From NCBI RefSeq assembly GCF_001429285.1, contig NZ_LMJJ01000010.1, positions 1 to 64,000 on the forward strand: a stretch of DNA of 64,000 nucleotides, in the 5' to 3' direction. Position 1 is the stretch's first letter, and each line of letters begins with the position of its first letter. This document shows, piece by piece, positions 28,265 through 37,926 of the stretch. The notes below the pieces were generated by a model. That model was given only the letters and a program-made list of their open reading frames with translations, had not been told where the DNA came from and did not search any database. A program made the translations under genes and the position numbers. Origin of the DNA: Ensifer sp. Root278 (GTDB taxonomy: Bacteria; Pseudomonadota; Alphaproteobacteria; Rhizobiales; Rhizobiaceae).

Positions 28265-29719
28265 TTAATCCAGTCCGCCGATGTGGAAGCTCTTCATCTC
28301 GAGATATTCCTCGATGCCGACCTGGGCACCCTCGCGGCCCAGGCCGGATTGCTTGACGCCGCCGAAGGGGGCGACTTCGGTGGAGATGGCGCCGGTGTTG
28401 AGGCCGACCATGCCGAATTCGAGTGCTTCCGCCACACGCCACGAGCGTTTCAGGCTCTCAGTGTAGAAATAGGCAGCCAAGCCGAAGGGCGTGCCGTTGG
28501 CGATGGCGATTGCCTCCTCCTCTGTCTCGAAGCGGAAGAGCGGTGCGACTGGACCGAAGGTCTCTTCGCTGGCAAGCAGCATCTCGGTGGTGGCGCCCGT
28601 GAGCACGATCGGGGCCTTATATTGTCTCCCCTCCGGCACCGACCTGCCGCGCGCCGCAAGCTTCGCGCCCTTGGCAAGCGCGTCCTCGACGTGGCGGTCG
28701 ATCTTGTCGATCGCCGCGTCATTGATCATCGGTCCGATCGCGATGCCGGGTTCCGTACCGGGGCCGACCTTCATTGCGTTAACGCGTGCGCCGAGCTTCT
28801 CTGCAAAGGCGTCATAGACGCCGGCCTGCACCAGGATGCGGTTTGCACAGACGCAGGTCTGGCCGCCATTGCGGAACTTGGACGCGATCGCGCCTTCGAC
28901 TGCCAGATCAAGGTCGGCGTCGTCGAAGACGATGAAGGGGGCATTCCCGCCGAGTTCGAGCGAGAGGCGCTTGACGCTGTCGGCCGCGCCTCTCATCAAG
29001 AGAGAGCCGACGCGCGTCGAGCCCGTAAAGGAGATCTTGCGTACTGTTTCGTTCGCCATGAACTCGTTGCCGATTGCGGTCGGCATGCCGGTGACGATGT
29101 TGATCACGCCTGCGGGAATGCCGGCGCGCTCTGCCAGAACTCCGAGGGCGAGCGCTGAAAAGGGCGTGAACTCCGAGGGCTTGATCACCACCGTGCAGCC
29201 GGCCGCCAAGGCAGGTGCCACTTTGCGGGTAATCATTGCGTTCGGGAAATTCCACGGCGTCACGATCGCGCAGACGCCGACCGCCTCTTTCAGAACGACG
29301 ATGCGCCGATCGGCCGTCGGAGAGGGAATGGTGTGGCCGCCGATGCGACGAGCCTCCTCGGCGAACCATTTGACGAACGAAGCGCCGTAACGGATCTCGA
29401 CGCGCGCCTCGTCGAGCGGCTTGCCCTGTTCCATCGTCAAGAGCAGAGCCAAATCCTCGAGGTTTTCGATCATCAGCGCATACCAGCGCTCAAGTAATGC
29501 GGCCCGTTCGGCATGCGTCTTCTTCTTCCACGGTCCGAAGGCGGCATTGGCGGCTTCGATGGCGGAGCGCGTTTCCTCTTCGCTCATGTCCGGAATGGTG
29601 CCGAGGCGCGTCCGGCTAGCGGGGTCGAAAACGTCGACGATCTTACCCGAGGCTGCGGCCAGCCAGGCTCCGTCGATGAGGCCCTCTTGCCGGAAAAGTT
29701 CCCTGTCGTTCAACTTCAT
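28265..29719 (-). CDS. gabD: NAD(P)-dependent succinate-semialdehyde dehydrogenase
   Basis: The 484-residue protein follows the GabD plan: start MKLNDRELFRQEGLIDGAW, cofactor site ITPWNFPNAMITRK, catalytic glutamate in LELGGNAPFIVFDDADLD, and catalytic cysteine in FRNGGQTCVCANR. It oxidises succinate semialdehyde to succinate, the last step of GABA or putrescine breakdown. The isopropylmalate-type dehydrogenase gene lies 19 bases upstream. With the aminotransferase and the PuuB-like oxidase nearby it supports amine catabolism. Confidence 0.93.
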   Translation of the reverse strand: MKLNDRELFRQEGLIDGAWLAAASGKIVDVFDPASRTRLGTIPDMSEEETRSAIEAANAAFGPWKKKTHAERAALLERWYALMIENLEDLALLLTMEQGKPLDEARVEIRYGASFVKWFAEEARRIGGHTIPSPTADRRIVVLKEAVGVCAIVTPWNFPNAMITRKVAPALAAGCTVVIKPSEFTPFSALALGVLAERAGIPAGVINIVTGMPTAIGNEFMANETVRKISFTGSTRVGSLLMRGAADSVKRLSLELGGNAPFIVFDDADLDLAVEGAIASKFRNGGQTCVCANRILVQAGVYDAFAEKLGARVNAMKVGPGTEPGIAIGPMINDAAIDKIDRHVEDALAKGAKLAARGRSVPEGRQYKAPIVLTGATTEMLLASEETFGPVAPLFRFETEEEAIAIANGTPFGLAAYFYTESLKRSWRVAEALEFGMVGLNTGAISTEVAPFGGVKQSGLGREGAQVGIEEYLEMKSFHIGGLD

Positions 29720-29738
29720 GATTTCTCTCCTCTAAAGA

Positions 29739-30782
29739 TCAGTTGAGCGCGGCAAGCACCGCCGCCTTAATCGTTTCGGTTTTGTCTTTGCCCGGCACGG
29801 TGCCGATCCCGCCGGCGGTCGTTCTTTCGAGCGCGGTCATGACAATGCGCGCGGCTTCACTTTCTCCGAGGTGGTCCAGCATCATCGCGCCGGACCATAT
29901 GGCGGCGATGGGGTTGGCGATCCCGAGATGGGCGATGTCGGGTGCGGAGCCGTGTACCGGCTCGAACATCGACGGGGCGCTTCGATCGGGGTTGATGTTG
30001 GCGGAAGCCGCAAAGCCGAGCCCGCCCTGGATGGCGGCACCGAGATCAGTCAGGATGTCGCCGAAGAGGTTCGAGGCGACCACGACATCGAGGCTCTCGG
30101 GCGCCATGACCATGCGGGCGGCCATCGCATCGATGTGGTAGCTCGTCACCTCGACATCCGCGTATTCGGCGGCGAGCTCTCGCGTAATCTCGTCCCAGAA
30201 CACCATGGAGTATTTCTGGGCGTTGGATTTGGTCACCGAAGCGAGCTTGCCCCGGCGTTGTCGCGCCTGCTCGAAGCCGAAGCGCAGGATCCGTTCGACG
30301 CCCGTGCGCGTGAAAATCGAGGTCTCGACCGCGACCTCATCGCCCGTTCCCTGATGCACGCGGCCGCCGGCGCCGGAATATTCGCCTTCGGTATTCTCGC
30401 GGATGCAGAGGATGTCGAAATTGTCCGCCTTCAACGGACCTTGGACGCCCGGCAGCAGCCGGTGCGGGCGGATATTGGCATATTGCACGAAGGCCTTGCG
30501 GATCGGCAGGAGCAAGCCGTGCAGTGAGACGGAATCTGGCACTTCCGCGGGCCAACCGACGGCGCCGAGCAGGATCGCATCGAAGCGGCGCAAGATCTCT
30601 ATGCCGTCCGTCGGCATCATCGCGCCGGTTTCCTTGTAAAAGGCGCAGGACCACGGAAAGGGCGTGCCGGTGAGCGAGAAGCCGGAGTGCCTGGCAACGG
30701 TCGAAAGGACCTGCCAGGCCGCATCCGTTACGTCCTGGCCAATGCCGTCGCCGGGGATGAGTGCGATCGAATAGGATTTCAT
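29739..30782 (-). CDS. Tartrate/isopropylmalate-type beta-decarboxylating dehydrogenase
   Basis: The 347-residue protein begins MKSYSIALIPGDGIGQDVTD, has the substrate-binding RENTEGEYSGAGGRVHQG and the signature SNLFGDILTDLGAAIQGGLG. These are the marks of the TtuC/LeuB family. The RENTEGEYSGAGG string is closer to tartrate dehydrogenase/D-malate dehydrogenase than to leucine biosynthesis. It would oxidise and decarboxylate a 2-hydroxy acid with NAD. The setting with an ALDH, cupin and a hydroxyacid reductase agrees with a small organic acid route. Confidence 0.88.
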   Translation of the reverse strand: MKSYSIALIPGDGIGQDVTDAAWQVLSTVARHSGFSLTGTPFPWSCAFYKETGAMMPTDGIEILRRFDAILLGAVGWPAEVPDSVSLHGLLLPIRKAFVQYANIRPHRLLPGVQGPLKADNFDILCIRENTEGEYSGAGGRVHQGTGDEVAVETSIFTRTGVERILRFGFEQARQRRGKLASVTKSNAQKYSMVFWDEITRELAAEYADVEVTSYHIDAMAARMVMAPESLDVVVASNLFGDILTDLGAAIQGGLGFAASANINPDRSAPSMFEPVHGSAPDIAHLGIANPIAAIWSGAMMLDHLGESEAARIVMTALERTTAGGIGTVPGKDKTETIKAAVLAALN

Positions 30783-30792
30783 GGAGGCCTCC

Positions 30793-32256
30793 CTATAGGC
30801 TGATGAGCACGCTCTTGCTCTTGCGGTTGGCGTGATAGGCCTCGCGTCCGAGATCTTTGCCGATGCCGGAGCGCTTATAGCCGCCGGTCGGCAGGATGTG
30901 GTCGCGTGAACGATTGTAACGGTTGATCCAGACGGTGCCTGCCTGGAGTCGCCGCGTCAGCCGCAGCGCGCGCGACAGGTCGCGGGTGAAGAGGCCAGCG
31001 GCCAGGCCGTAGGTCGGGTGATCGGCGAGTGCCAGTGCCTCCTCTTCGTCGGCGAAGGTCTGCATGGTCAGGACAGGACCGAAGATTTCTTCGGTAATCG
31101 CTGGCGAGGAGCTGTCGCGAACGGCCATCAACGTCGGTTGATAGAAATAGCCCGGCGCATCCATTGGGGCGCCCCCGAACAGGCATTCGCCGCCCGCCGC
31201 AACGGCAGCCTCGACGATGCCGTGGATGCGGTTCAACTGGCGCTTCGAGATGATCGGCGAGTACCCGCTCGCCTCATCCCAGGTCGGACCCGGCTTCGCC
31301 GCCTTCATGTGCGTGACGATCGCCTCGGCGAGCGGCGCAGCAACGCTTTCCTCCACGATCAGACGGGAGCCGGCAACACAGGCCTGGCCGGCATTCGAAA
31401 GCATGCTCTGGGCGATCGCGGCGGCAGCCTTGTCGAGGTCCGCGTCGGCGAATACGAGTTGAGGACTCTTCCCGCCGAGTTCAAGCGTCATGGGCTTGAC
31501 CCCGGTGCGGGCGATATTGGCCATGATGGCCGAGCCGGCGCCGGTCGAGCCGGTGAAGCTGACCTTGGCGATGTCCGGATGGCCGGTGAGGGCAGTGCCG
31601 GTCACCGGACCGTCGCCCAGCACGATATTAACGAGACCGGCCGGCAGGCCGGAGCGGATTGCAAGCTCGGCAAGATAGACGGTCGAAAATGGCGTCATTT
31701 CGGAGGGCTTCAAGACGACGGCATTGCCGGCGGCAAGCGCGGGGCCGAGCTTCCAGGCGGCCATCGAAACGGGGAAATTCCACGGAGTGATGGCGCCTAC
31801 GACACCATAGGGCTCGGTCATCACCATGCCGAGATTGTTGTCATCAGTCGGCACGAGGTCGCTGCCTTCCTTGTCGGCGAATTCTGCGAAAAAGCGGATC
31901 TGCTCGGCGCTGACGGCGATATCGCCGGCGATCAGGTGTCCGACCGGTCGGGTCGAGGAAAGCGCCTCGAGCTTGGCGAGGGTTTGCGCCTCGCTTTCGA
32001 TCAGGTCGGCCCAGCGCTGCAGCACGACTGTGCGTTCGCGCGGACGCACGCCGCCCCAGTTGCTCGTCTTCAGCGCATTCTTGGCGGTTTCGACGGCGCG
32101 GTCGACGAGTGCCTTACCCGCGAGCGGGCAGCCCGCATAGGCCCTGCCGTCGGACGGACGATGCATGTCGATAACGCCCTCGGCAGGGATCAGCCGGTCG
32201 CCGATGAAGTGCCCTACGGGCAGGGGAAGAGTGTCGGGGTCAAAGCTGAGAGTCAT
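30793..32256 (-). CDS. Aldehyde dehydrogenase family protein
   Basis: The 487-residue enzyme starts MTLSFDPDTLPLPVGHFIGD; a longer open frame reaches 32607 but its extra part is low-complexity and unlike any ALDH. Motifs are ITPWNFPVSMAAWK (cofactor), FTGSTGAGSAIM, LELGGKSPQLVFADADLDKA (catalytic Glu) and NAGQACVAGSRL (catalytic Cys). Length is normal. It may oxidise aminoaldehydes or another aldehyde of the pathway. It ends ten bases before the tartrate-type dehydrogenase start. Confidence 0.93.
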   Translation of the reverse strand: MTLSFDPDTLPLPVGHFIGDRLIPAEGVIDMHRPSDGRAYAGCPLAGKALVDRAVETAKNALKTSNWGGVRPRERTVVLQRWADLIESEAQTLAKLEALSSTRPVGHLIAGDIAVSAEQIRFFAEFADKEGSDLVPTDDNNLGMVMTEPYGVVGAITPWNFPVSMAAWKLGPALAAGNAVVLKPSEMTPFSTVYLAELAIRSGLPAGLVNIVLGDGPVTGTALTGHPDIAKVSFTGSTGAGSAIMANIARTGVKPMTLELGGKSPQLVFADADLDKAAAAIAQSMLSNAGQACVAGSRLIVEESVAAPLAEAIVTHMKAAKPGPTWDEASGYSPIISKRQLNRIHGIVEAAVAAGGECLFGGAPMDAPGYFYQPTLMAVRDSSSPAITEEIFGPVLTMQTFADEEEALALADHPTYGLAAGLFTRDLSRALRLTRRLQAGTVWINRYNRSRDHILPTGGYKRSGIGKDLGREAYHANRKSKSVLISL

Positions 32257-32606
32257 AGCGGGTCCTCGGATAATCTCATGCGAGGCTACCGGAAGAACGC
32301 GAGCAGCATGCATCGAGTGGCGATGCGGCGACGGCGGAAAATTACGTTTTCGGTGACGAGACAGCGAAATCTTCGGAGGATGAGATGGCCGGTCGGTGAC
32401 GTATCGGCGATGCGCTGGAGCAATCCGAGGGGCACGAGAAAGCGATTGCCGGGCTTGAGCAGCGACGACACGCCAGAAAGCCGCGAGCGTGCCGTGGTGG
32501 GCGAGGATGCCGGTTGCCGGCAAGTTTCCGCCGAAACCAGTTTGAGCGCGATCCGAGGGAGATAGGCCTGTATCAAGGGGCCCTCGATCGGATCGCGCTG
32601 CGGGCA
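32257..32606. other. 350-base gap without a gene
   Basis: No protein family or ribosome site is apparent. The ALDH frame stays open through the stretch, but the sequence reads as non-protein. A promoter for the ALDH-tartrate dehydrogenase-GabD group might be here. Confidence 0.4.
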
Positions 32607-32960
32607 CTACATGACCGTTACGTAGATCTTACGTACGGTCTCGATCGTCTTCCAGACACCGACAAACCCCGGCTTCATGACGAAGCTGTCACCGGCTTTG
32701 TAGACGACCGGCCTGCCGCCTTCCGGCGTGAGTTCGACGACACCGGAGAGGATATGGCAGAATTCGAATGTCTCGCCCTTAATCGAGCGCGTCTCTCCGG
32801 GGGTCGCCTCCCAGACGCCTGTATGGATCATCTCTCCCCGTGCCACGTCTTGAGCCCAGGTCTTGAAGGAGGGACTGCCGGAGATCAGGCGTTCCGGAAG
32901 CGGACCGGACTCGCGCGGCGGGAAAGAGGGATTGGTGTCGATGTTCTTCAAGAGGGACAT
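32607..32960 (-). CDS. Small cupin-domain protein
   Basis: The 117-residue protein is a single cupin barrel (MSLLKNIDTNPSFPPRESGP, then TFEFCHILSGVVELTPEGG and YKAGDSFVMKPGFVGVWKTI). This matches the DUF861/EutQ-like small cupins often found next to amino acid or ureide catabolic genes. One metal-binding His is in FCHILSG; the usual second histidine of cupin motif 1 is not obvious, so metal binding may be partial. It is followed upstream by the GhrA-like gene with 26 bases between them. Confidence 0.88.
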   Translation of the reverse strand: MSLLKNIDTNPSFPPRESGPLPERLISGSPSFKTWAQDVARGEMIHTGVWEATPGETRSIKGETFEFCHILSGVVELTPEGGRPVVYKAGDSFVMKPGFVGVWKTIETVRKIYVTVM

Positions 32961-32986
32961 GGGTTTCCTTTCCTAGGATTGAGAGC

Positions 32987-33913
32987 TTAATAGCCGCGGC
33001 GGCGATCGATGAGCCCGATGGGATCAAGTCCGGCCCGATGACGCTTGATGTTCTCGATCACGGCCTCGGCGGCTGTTTCTGGTTGGGTGACGCTTGCTAT
33101 GTGCGGCGTCAGCAGGATTTTTGGGTGGCTCCAGAGGGGATGACCCGTTGGCAGCGGTTCGGGATCGGTGACGTCGATGACGGCGGCGGAGAGATGGCCG
33201 GTGTCGATTGCCTCGAGAAGTGCCTGGTGATCGAGCTGCGGACCGCGGCCGACATGAACGAGCGCCGCACCGGTCGGGAGCTTGGCGAAGAGGGCGGCAT
33301 TGAGAAAGCCGCGCGTCTCGTCGGTTAAAGGCAGTAGACAGATGAGGATGTCGGTATAGCCCAACAGATGGTTGAGACCGTCAGTACCGTGCAGGCATCT
33401 GACACCCTCGAGTTGGCGCGCGCTGCGGCTCCAGCCGGATAGCGGAAAGCCGAAGGGCTGCAATCGTTCGAGCACCGCGGTGCCGAGCATGCCGAGGCCG
33501 AGTACGCCGATGCGGCGTTCCGACGCTTGAACCGGTGAAATGGCCCGCCAATGTTCGCTGCGCTGCTGGTCCAGATAGGCCGGCAGGTTGCGATGAAGCG
33601 CGAGCACGGCAAGTGTCACATATTCCTGCATCATCCGGACGATGCCGTCCTCGATCATGCGCACGACCTTCACATGCGGCGGCACGGCCTCGATGCGGAA
33701 CTGGTCGACGCCGGCGCCAATCGAGAAGAGGATTTCAAGGTTGCGATAGCGCGAGAGATCTTCGGGAACCGTCCAGGTGATCAGGTAGCGCACCGCATCC
33801 GGATCGACCGCCGCCGCATCCTTGGCGAAAGGAACGTCCGCAAGCTCACGCGAAAAGGCTTCGGCGAAAATCGCACCGCGTTTTGCGTCGGAATTGAAGA
33901 GGAAGGTCATCAC
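32987..33913 (-). CDS. ghrA: Glyoxylate/hydroxypyruvate reductase A-like dehydrogenase
   Basis: The 308-residue protein has the D-2-hydroxyacid dehydrogenase NAD-binding motif [40 protein letters not shown] and the C-terminal [17 protein letters not shown], with the catalytic histidine in TPHIASVT. GhrA-type proteins reduce glyoxylate or hydroxypyruvate. It lies 19 bases from the ArgE-like gene in the same direction, so the two form an operon with the cupin. Confidence 0.92.
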   Translation of the reverse strand: MMTFLFNSDAKRGAIFAEAFSRELADVPFAKDAAAVDPDAVRYLITWTVPEDLSRYRNLEILFSIGAGVDQFRIEAVPPHVKVVRMIEDGIVRMMQEYVTLAVLALHRNLPAYLDQQRSEHWRAISPVQASERRIGVLGLGMLGTAVLERLQPFGFPLSGWSRSARQLEGVRCLHGTDGLNHLLGYTDILICLLPLTDETRGFLNAALFAKLPTGAALVHVGRGPQLDHQALLEAIDTGHLSAAVIDVTDPEPLPTGHPLWSHPKILLTPHIASVTQPETAAEAVIENIKRHRAGLDPIGLIDRRRGY

Positions 33914-33932
33914 GCGTCTCCTTCTTCATGCC

Positions 33933-35069
33933 TCAGGCGCGGCAACATTCGCCGAGCCGCTCGATCATCGCCTGGCAGGCCAGGAGCTCATCGACGAGGA
34001 TGAATTCGTCGGGCTTGTGGGCGCGGCCGATCTCGCCGGGGCCGCAGATGATCGCGTCGATGCCAGCCCGTTGGAAAAGTCCCGCCTCGGTGCCGTAGCT
34101 GACGGCCGGGAGAGACTCGAGACCGGTCAATTCTTCCAGCAGCCGCGCAAGCGGCGCATCGGGGCCGAGCGAAAGTGCCGGATAGGAGCTCAGTTCCTGC
34201 CATTCCACTTCGAAGCCGCGTTCCGACAGCGCCTCGGCCGCGTCTCGCATCGGCGCGAGCAGTTCCGCCGGATCGACGCCGGAAATCGCCCGTGCCTCGA
34301 ACTCGGCCTCGCAGGTGTCCGGGATGATGTTGACCGCCTGGCCGCCCTTCACCGTGCCGATCTGCAGAGAGGAGTAGGGCGGCTCGAAAACATACTCGAA
34401 AGGACCCCGGGCCAGTCGGTCGGCTTCGGCGACCGCCCGTGCTAAGACGCTCGCAATGGCATGGATAGCATTCAGTCCCATGTCGGGCCTCGACGAATGG
34501 CCGGAACGACCCTTGACCGTAAGTCTGGCGGCGGCCTTGCCCTTGTGGGCGCGGATCGCGTGTAAGCTGCTCGGCTCGCCGATGATTGCGCCTAGCGGCG
34601 CCGCGCAGAGTTCCGGCAGGCGCGCGATCATGTGTGGCACGCCGCGGCAGCCCGCCTCCTCGTCATAGGAGAAGGCGAGGTGCAGCGGCCGGCGCAGGTG
34701 CATCTCGGCGAGCTTTGGCGCGACGGCGAGGGCGGCGGCCAAGAAACCCTTCATGTCGGTGGCGCCCCGCCCATAGAGTCGGCCCGCCTCTTGACGCAGA
34801 CGGAAGGGATCGCCCGTCCAGCCGCTTTCGGCCGCCGGAACGACGTCCATGTGACCGGAAAGTATATAGCCCGGCACCTCTTTCGGACCGATCGTGGCGA
34901 ACAGGTTAGACCGATCGCCCTCAGGGCCGGGAAGCAGGGTGACGGCGATGCCGTGGTTTTGCAGATAGCCGCGGATCCAGGCAACGATGTCACTATTGGG
35001 GGTGCTGACGACGGAGGGGAAGCCGACGAGCTTTTCGAGGATTTCCACTGCCTGCATTCTTGTCCTCAC
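33933..35069 (-). CDS. argE: Acetylornithine deacetylase-like M20 family deacylase (ArgE)
   Basis: The 378-residue protein (374 from the second in-frame ATG at 35057) has the M20 metallopeptidase marks: ILSGHMDVVPAAE with the first zinc His and Asp, GRGATDMKGFLAAAL, DEEAGCRGVPHM with the catalytic Glu pair, and ICGPGEIGRAHKPDEF near the end. The ArgE group hydrolyses N-acyl amino acids. In this region it more likely releases an amino acid or amine from an N-acetyl or N-acyl compound than serves arginine synthesis. The GNAT gene at 35302 is divergent. Confidence 0.9.
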   Translation of the reverse strand: MRTRMQAVEILEKLVGFPSVVSTPNSDIVAWIRGYLQNHGIAVTLLPGPEGDRSNLFATIGPKEVPGYILSGHMDVVPAAESGWTGDPFRLRQEAGRLYGRGATDMKGFLAAALAVAPKLAEMHLRRPLHLAFSYDEEAGCRGVPHMIARLPELCAAPLGAIIGEPSSLHAIRAHKGKAAARLTVKGRSGHSSRPDMGLNAIHAIASVLARAVAEADRLARGPFEYVFEPPYSSLQIGTVKGGQAVNIIPDTCEAEFEARAISGVDPAELLAPMRDAAEALSERGFEVEWQELSSYPALSLGPDAPLARLLEELTGLESLPAVSYGTEAGLFQRAGIDAIICGPGEIGRAHKPDEFILVDELLACQAMIERLGECCRA

Positions 35070-35301
35070 AGCATCCCGGTTCGCTGGGGTCGGCGCCGTC
35101 GATCATGCCCAGTACTTTAGAAGCCTATCCAGGCTTTACATGCCGAAAGCGCGTCGGATTTGGAGGATTGTGTTGCGTCAGACGGCCTCTCAAGTGAATT
35201 GTATCGAGCGCACCGTCCTAGTCTAACGGGTAAAGGTTTTGGCCGCGGGCCGGTTGGAAAGCGGGACGAGACAAGACGCCGGCAGGGACGGGAGGCAAGG
35301 A

Positions 35302-36195
35302 GTGGACACACCGACATCCGAATCCAAAGTCATTGACAGTTTCGAAATGCGCATAGCCGGGATCGAAAGCGCCGATCTCGAGCAACTGCACGCCCTGTCG
35401 GTTTCCGTCGGATGGCCGCTTCGCGCCGAGGACTTGCAACTCCTGCGCGAGGTCGGCCGCGGCTATGTGGCGCTTGATGAAATCGGCAGGCTGACAGGTT
35501 CGGCCATGTGGTTTCCGCACGGTGATGATTTCGCGACCATAGGCATGGTGATTACTTCGCCGCGGCTGCAGACAAACGGCGCTGGGCGTTGGCTCATGGG
35601 CCACGTGCTTTCGGATTGCCAGGGACGCGATCTGAGGCTCAATGCGACGAGGGCCTCCCGCCGCCTCTACCATTCGCTCGGTTTTGAGCCTATACGGACC
35701 ATATACCAATGCCAGGGCATTGCCCGCCGGCCGACCGACTCTGTTACGCCAACGGAGCAGCCGGTGGTCCGGCGACTGGAAGGGGAGGACCTCGCCGCGG
35801 TCGTCGAGCTGGATGCAGGGGCATTCGGTGTTTCGAGGGCGACGCTGATCGGCAAGCTCTTTGCACAATCCATAGGCTACGGCTTGGTTCGCGGCGGTCG
35901 GCTGTGCGCTTTCGCACTTTGCCGTCCTTTCGGCAGGGGGCATGTCATTGGCCCGGTCGTGGCAGAAACTGATGCGGACGCCGTCGCAGTGATCCGGCAA
36001 CATGTCTCCACCCACGAAGGTCATTTTTTGCGGCTCGACACACCAGTCGAGACCGGCACTTTCGCCACATCCCTCTCGCAATCCGGCCTGACCGTCTTCG
36101 ACACAGTGCTCGCAATGTCCCGGCGGGGCAAATGCGCAGCGGTCGTAGTACCTGGACCGAACCTCTACGGGCTGGCAAGCCACGCGCTGGGCTGA
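35302..36195 (+). CDS. GNAT acetyltransferase with second C-terminal domain (paralogue B)
   Basis: A GTG start at 35302 with GGAGG six bases upstream gives 297 residues; an earlier in-frame start lacks a ribosome site. The order of domains is the same as in paralogue A (24813): N-terminal GNAT (EQLHALSVSVGWPLRAED, RLYHSLGFEPI) and a C-terminal part with LCRPFGRGHVIGPVVA and FLRLDTPVETGTFATSL. The acetyl-CoA loop is weaker (TSPRLQTNGAGRWLMGHVL). It is divergent from the ArgE-like gene. Acceptor unknown. Confidence 0.9.
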   Translation: MDTPTSESKVIDSFEMRIAGIESADLEQLHALSVSVGWPLRAEDLQLLREVGRGYVALDEIGRLTGSAMWFPHGDDFATIGMVITSPRLQTNGAGRWLMGHVLSDCQGRDLRLNATRASRRLYHSLGFEPIRTIYQCQGIARRPTDSVTPTEQPVVRRLEGEDLAAVVELDAGAFGVSRATLIGKLFAQSIGYGLVRGGRLCAFALCRPFGRGHVIGPVVAETDADAVAVIRQHVSTHEGHFLRLDTPVETGTFATSLSQSGLTVFDTVLAMSRRGKCAAVVVPGPNLYGLASHALG

Positions 36196-36427
36196 CTTGC
36201 GGCGATGGTGGGGGCGGAATCTGGCGATTGCTGCAAGCCTGTCTTGCATTAGAAGGGCGGCGCGCGAATACCGGGCTTGGGTGTTCGACCTGGTTGTCCG
36301 CCCAAACGAGCTCAGAGATGAAAGCGGTGGTGAGGGACATGACGGGCAGCGTACATCGCTGCGGCGGGGCGTCAATATTCGCTAGGCAGCCCCTAGTGCC
36401 CGTGCCTTCAGAGGCGATCTCTACGTA

Positions 36428-36661
36428 TCAGCCGATCGACCATAGGTAATTTACAATCTCCCGCCGGATTGAGTCTCGGTCGCCGTACTTCTCGCAGATG
36501 CGGTTGAGCTCTTCGATGACGGCCTCCTGTTCCTCGTCGTCGCAAATCACGTACATGTTGTGCCCCACAGAGTTGATGTGGCACCCAGCCTCGATCACGT
36601 TTGCCACGAATGCAGGAATTTCTTCTTCGTTCATCAGGTGCAACAGGGCCGCATTGCTCAT
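36428..36661 (-). CDS. Small conserved-looking protein of unknown function
   Basis: The 77-residue acidic protein (MSNAALLHLMNEEEIPAFVA, VICDDEEQEAVIEELNRICE) has no family I can name. Its ATG overlaps the stop of the upstream small gene (ATGA), which supports real translation coupling. Two predicted helices flank a central beta-like segment (HNMYVICDD). Function cannot be assigned. Confidence 0.7.
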   Translation of the reverse strand: MSNAALLHLMNEEEIPAFVANVIEAGCHINSVGHNMYVICDDEEQEAVIEELNRICEKYGDRDSIRREIVNYLWSIG

Positions 36662-36933
36662 GCTGAGGTTCCTTCTGCTTTCGGACCCCTAGTAAGGTTT
36701 GGGGCAAGGACAACGCCGGAGAAGTCAGCCAAAATGGCAAGAGAGCAAAGATGCTCATCAGCGATCTCGATCAATGCGACGGCGACCTCATCGTCGGACC
36801 AGCCCGCCGCCGTACAATAAGCGGCGAAGGCGCCGAACGCCTCTTTGAGAGCTTCTTGGCATTCATCACTGCTCTGCTCGTATCTAGTCTGGCGAGTGGG
36901 AGGGACAATTTTCGGTAAGTCTACCTGCATCAT
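36658..36933 (-). CDS. Small protein of unknown function, coupled to the next gene
   Basis: From the ATG at 36933 (GGGGAAA upstream) the product has 91 residues, with QSSDECQEALKEAFGAFAAY and WSDDEVAVALIEIADEHLCS. A longer start at 36981 is possible but lacks a ribosome site. It looks helical and soluble. It overlaps the following 77-residue gene by four bases; the pair forms a tiny operon of unknown function. Confidence 0.65.
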   Translation of the reverse strand: MMQVDLPKIVPPTRQTRYEQSSDECQEALKEAFGAFAAYCTAAGWSDDEVAVALIEIADEHLCSLAILADFSGVVLAPNLTRGPKAEGTSA

Positions 36934-37926
36934 AGTTTCCCCGAGCGGCCTCATTGTTCTTTTGAGCTCCAGCCGAGCCATGTATGTGACCGTGGCGCTG
37001 AGGCGGTAACGCCTTGGTTGAAAACAGAATATGCGGCGATTGGTTTCTACCGCAATTGACCTCAGACCATTGGCGGGCCACCTAAGACTTGAGCCCTACA
37101 GCGAACGGGTACTCCCCCAGCAGCTTCCTACCTCAACTTAGCTATTTGTAATTTCAAAAAGGGATTACCTACCGCGCCGGGCCGATCACGAGGTCGTAAA
37201 TGAAGAGGTTCTCGCGGTTCCGAGCCTGATCCAGCCGCAGGCTGACCCCAGAGCGCTACGTCGCTTGGGGCTGGGGCGCGCTCTGTGAGATTCATCGTTC
37301 GAAGTTGTCGGTGGGCTAAGGTTCGACTCACATCATGGCGAGGGAAAAGAGTCGACATCCCCGTCTGGGCGGCATGTTGCCGGCTTCCGATCGTCTCGGG
37401 TGGTTTTCGGCCTTCCGATCGGAACGTGCAGGCAGCGCCATCGTCTGACATTGCGAGTGTGGCGATCCGACCCCGTTGACGACCTTGGTCGTTGCAGACT
37501 TAACGTCATAAAGAAGTCGAAAACTGACTTTCAGCTTAAGAGCATTCGGGCGTGCGCTCGTCTGGGGTTATTCACCACATTTCGTGTCCAGTCACATCGG
37601 GGCCGCCCAAGTTTCAAGACGTTGAACACCGCTAGGACGTGCGTATGTGGAAGATCCAAATCGGTCTCGCCGCTGTATCGTCCGGTGGCACGGATGAGAC
37701 GACCCACAGTTTACCGCGGCGCGCGAGACGGCTAGCGGGCAACCCGCGGATGCTCTTTTCGTGTTATGATGGGCTTGCAGTGCGTAATCACGACCTTCGA
37801 CAAGATGGCGGAGGCCGAACGCTATTTTTGCTCTGGCGCAGGAAGTTTTGCGTCCCCAGCATAGGCCCAACGCCGAAGCTGGATGTGCTGCCTTTTCCTG
37901 ACTGATCCGGGGCGAGGAGGTAGTCC
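36934..37926. other. Nearly 1 kb without a supported gene
   Basis: Several frames are open but none resembles a known family. On the minus strand around 37170-37250 a short phrase (RENLFIYDLVIGPAR then stop) looks like the end of a lost protein. Near 37320 there is a T-arm-like string (GGTTCGACTCACATCATGGC, followed by GAGGGA) resembling the one at about 14479. A short plus frame at about 37765 (GLQCVITTFDKMAEAERYF) may be another remnant. Confidence 0.4.

Noticed and set aside
37428-37455. GGAAC near 37428 as a stress promoter for the peroxiredoxin-like gene
   Set aside because: The bases at the -10 place are TC and the gene is 480 bases away.
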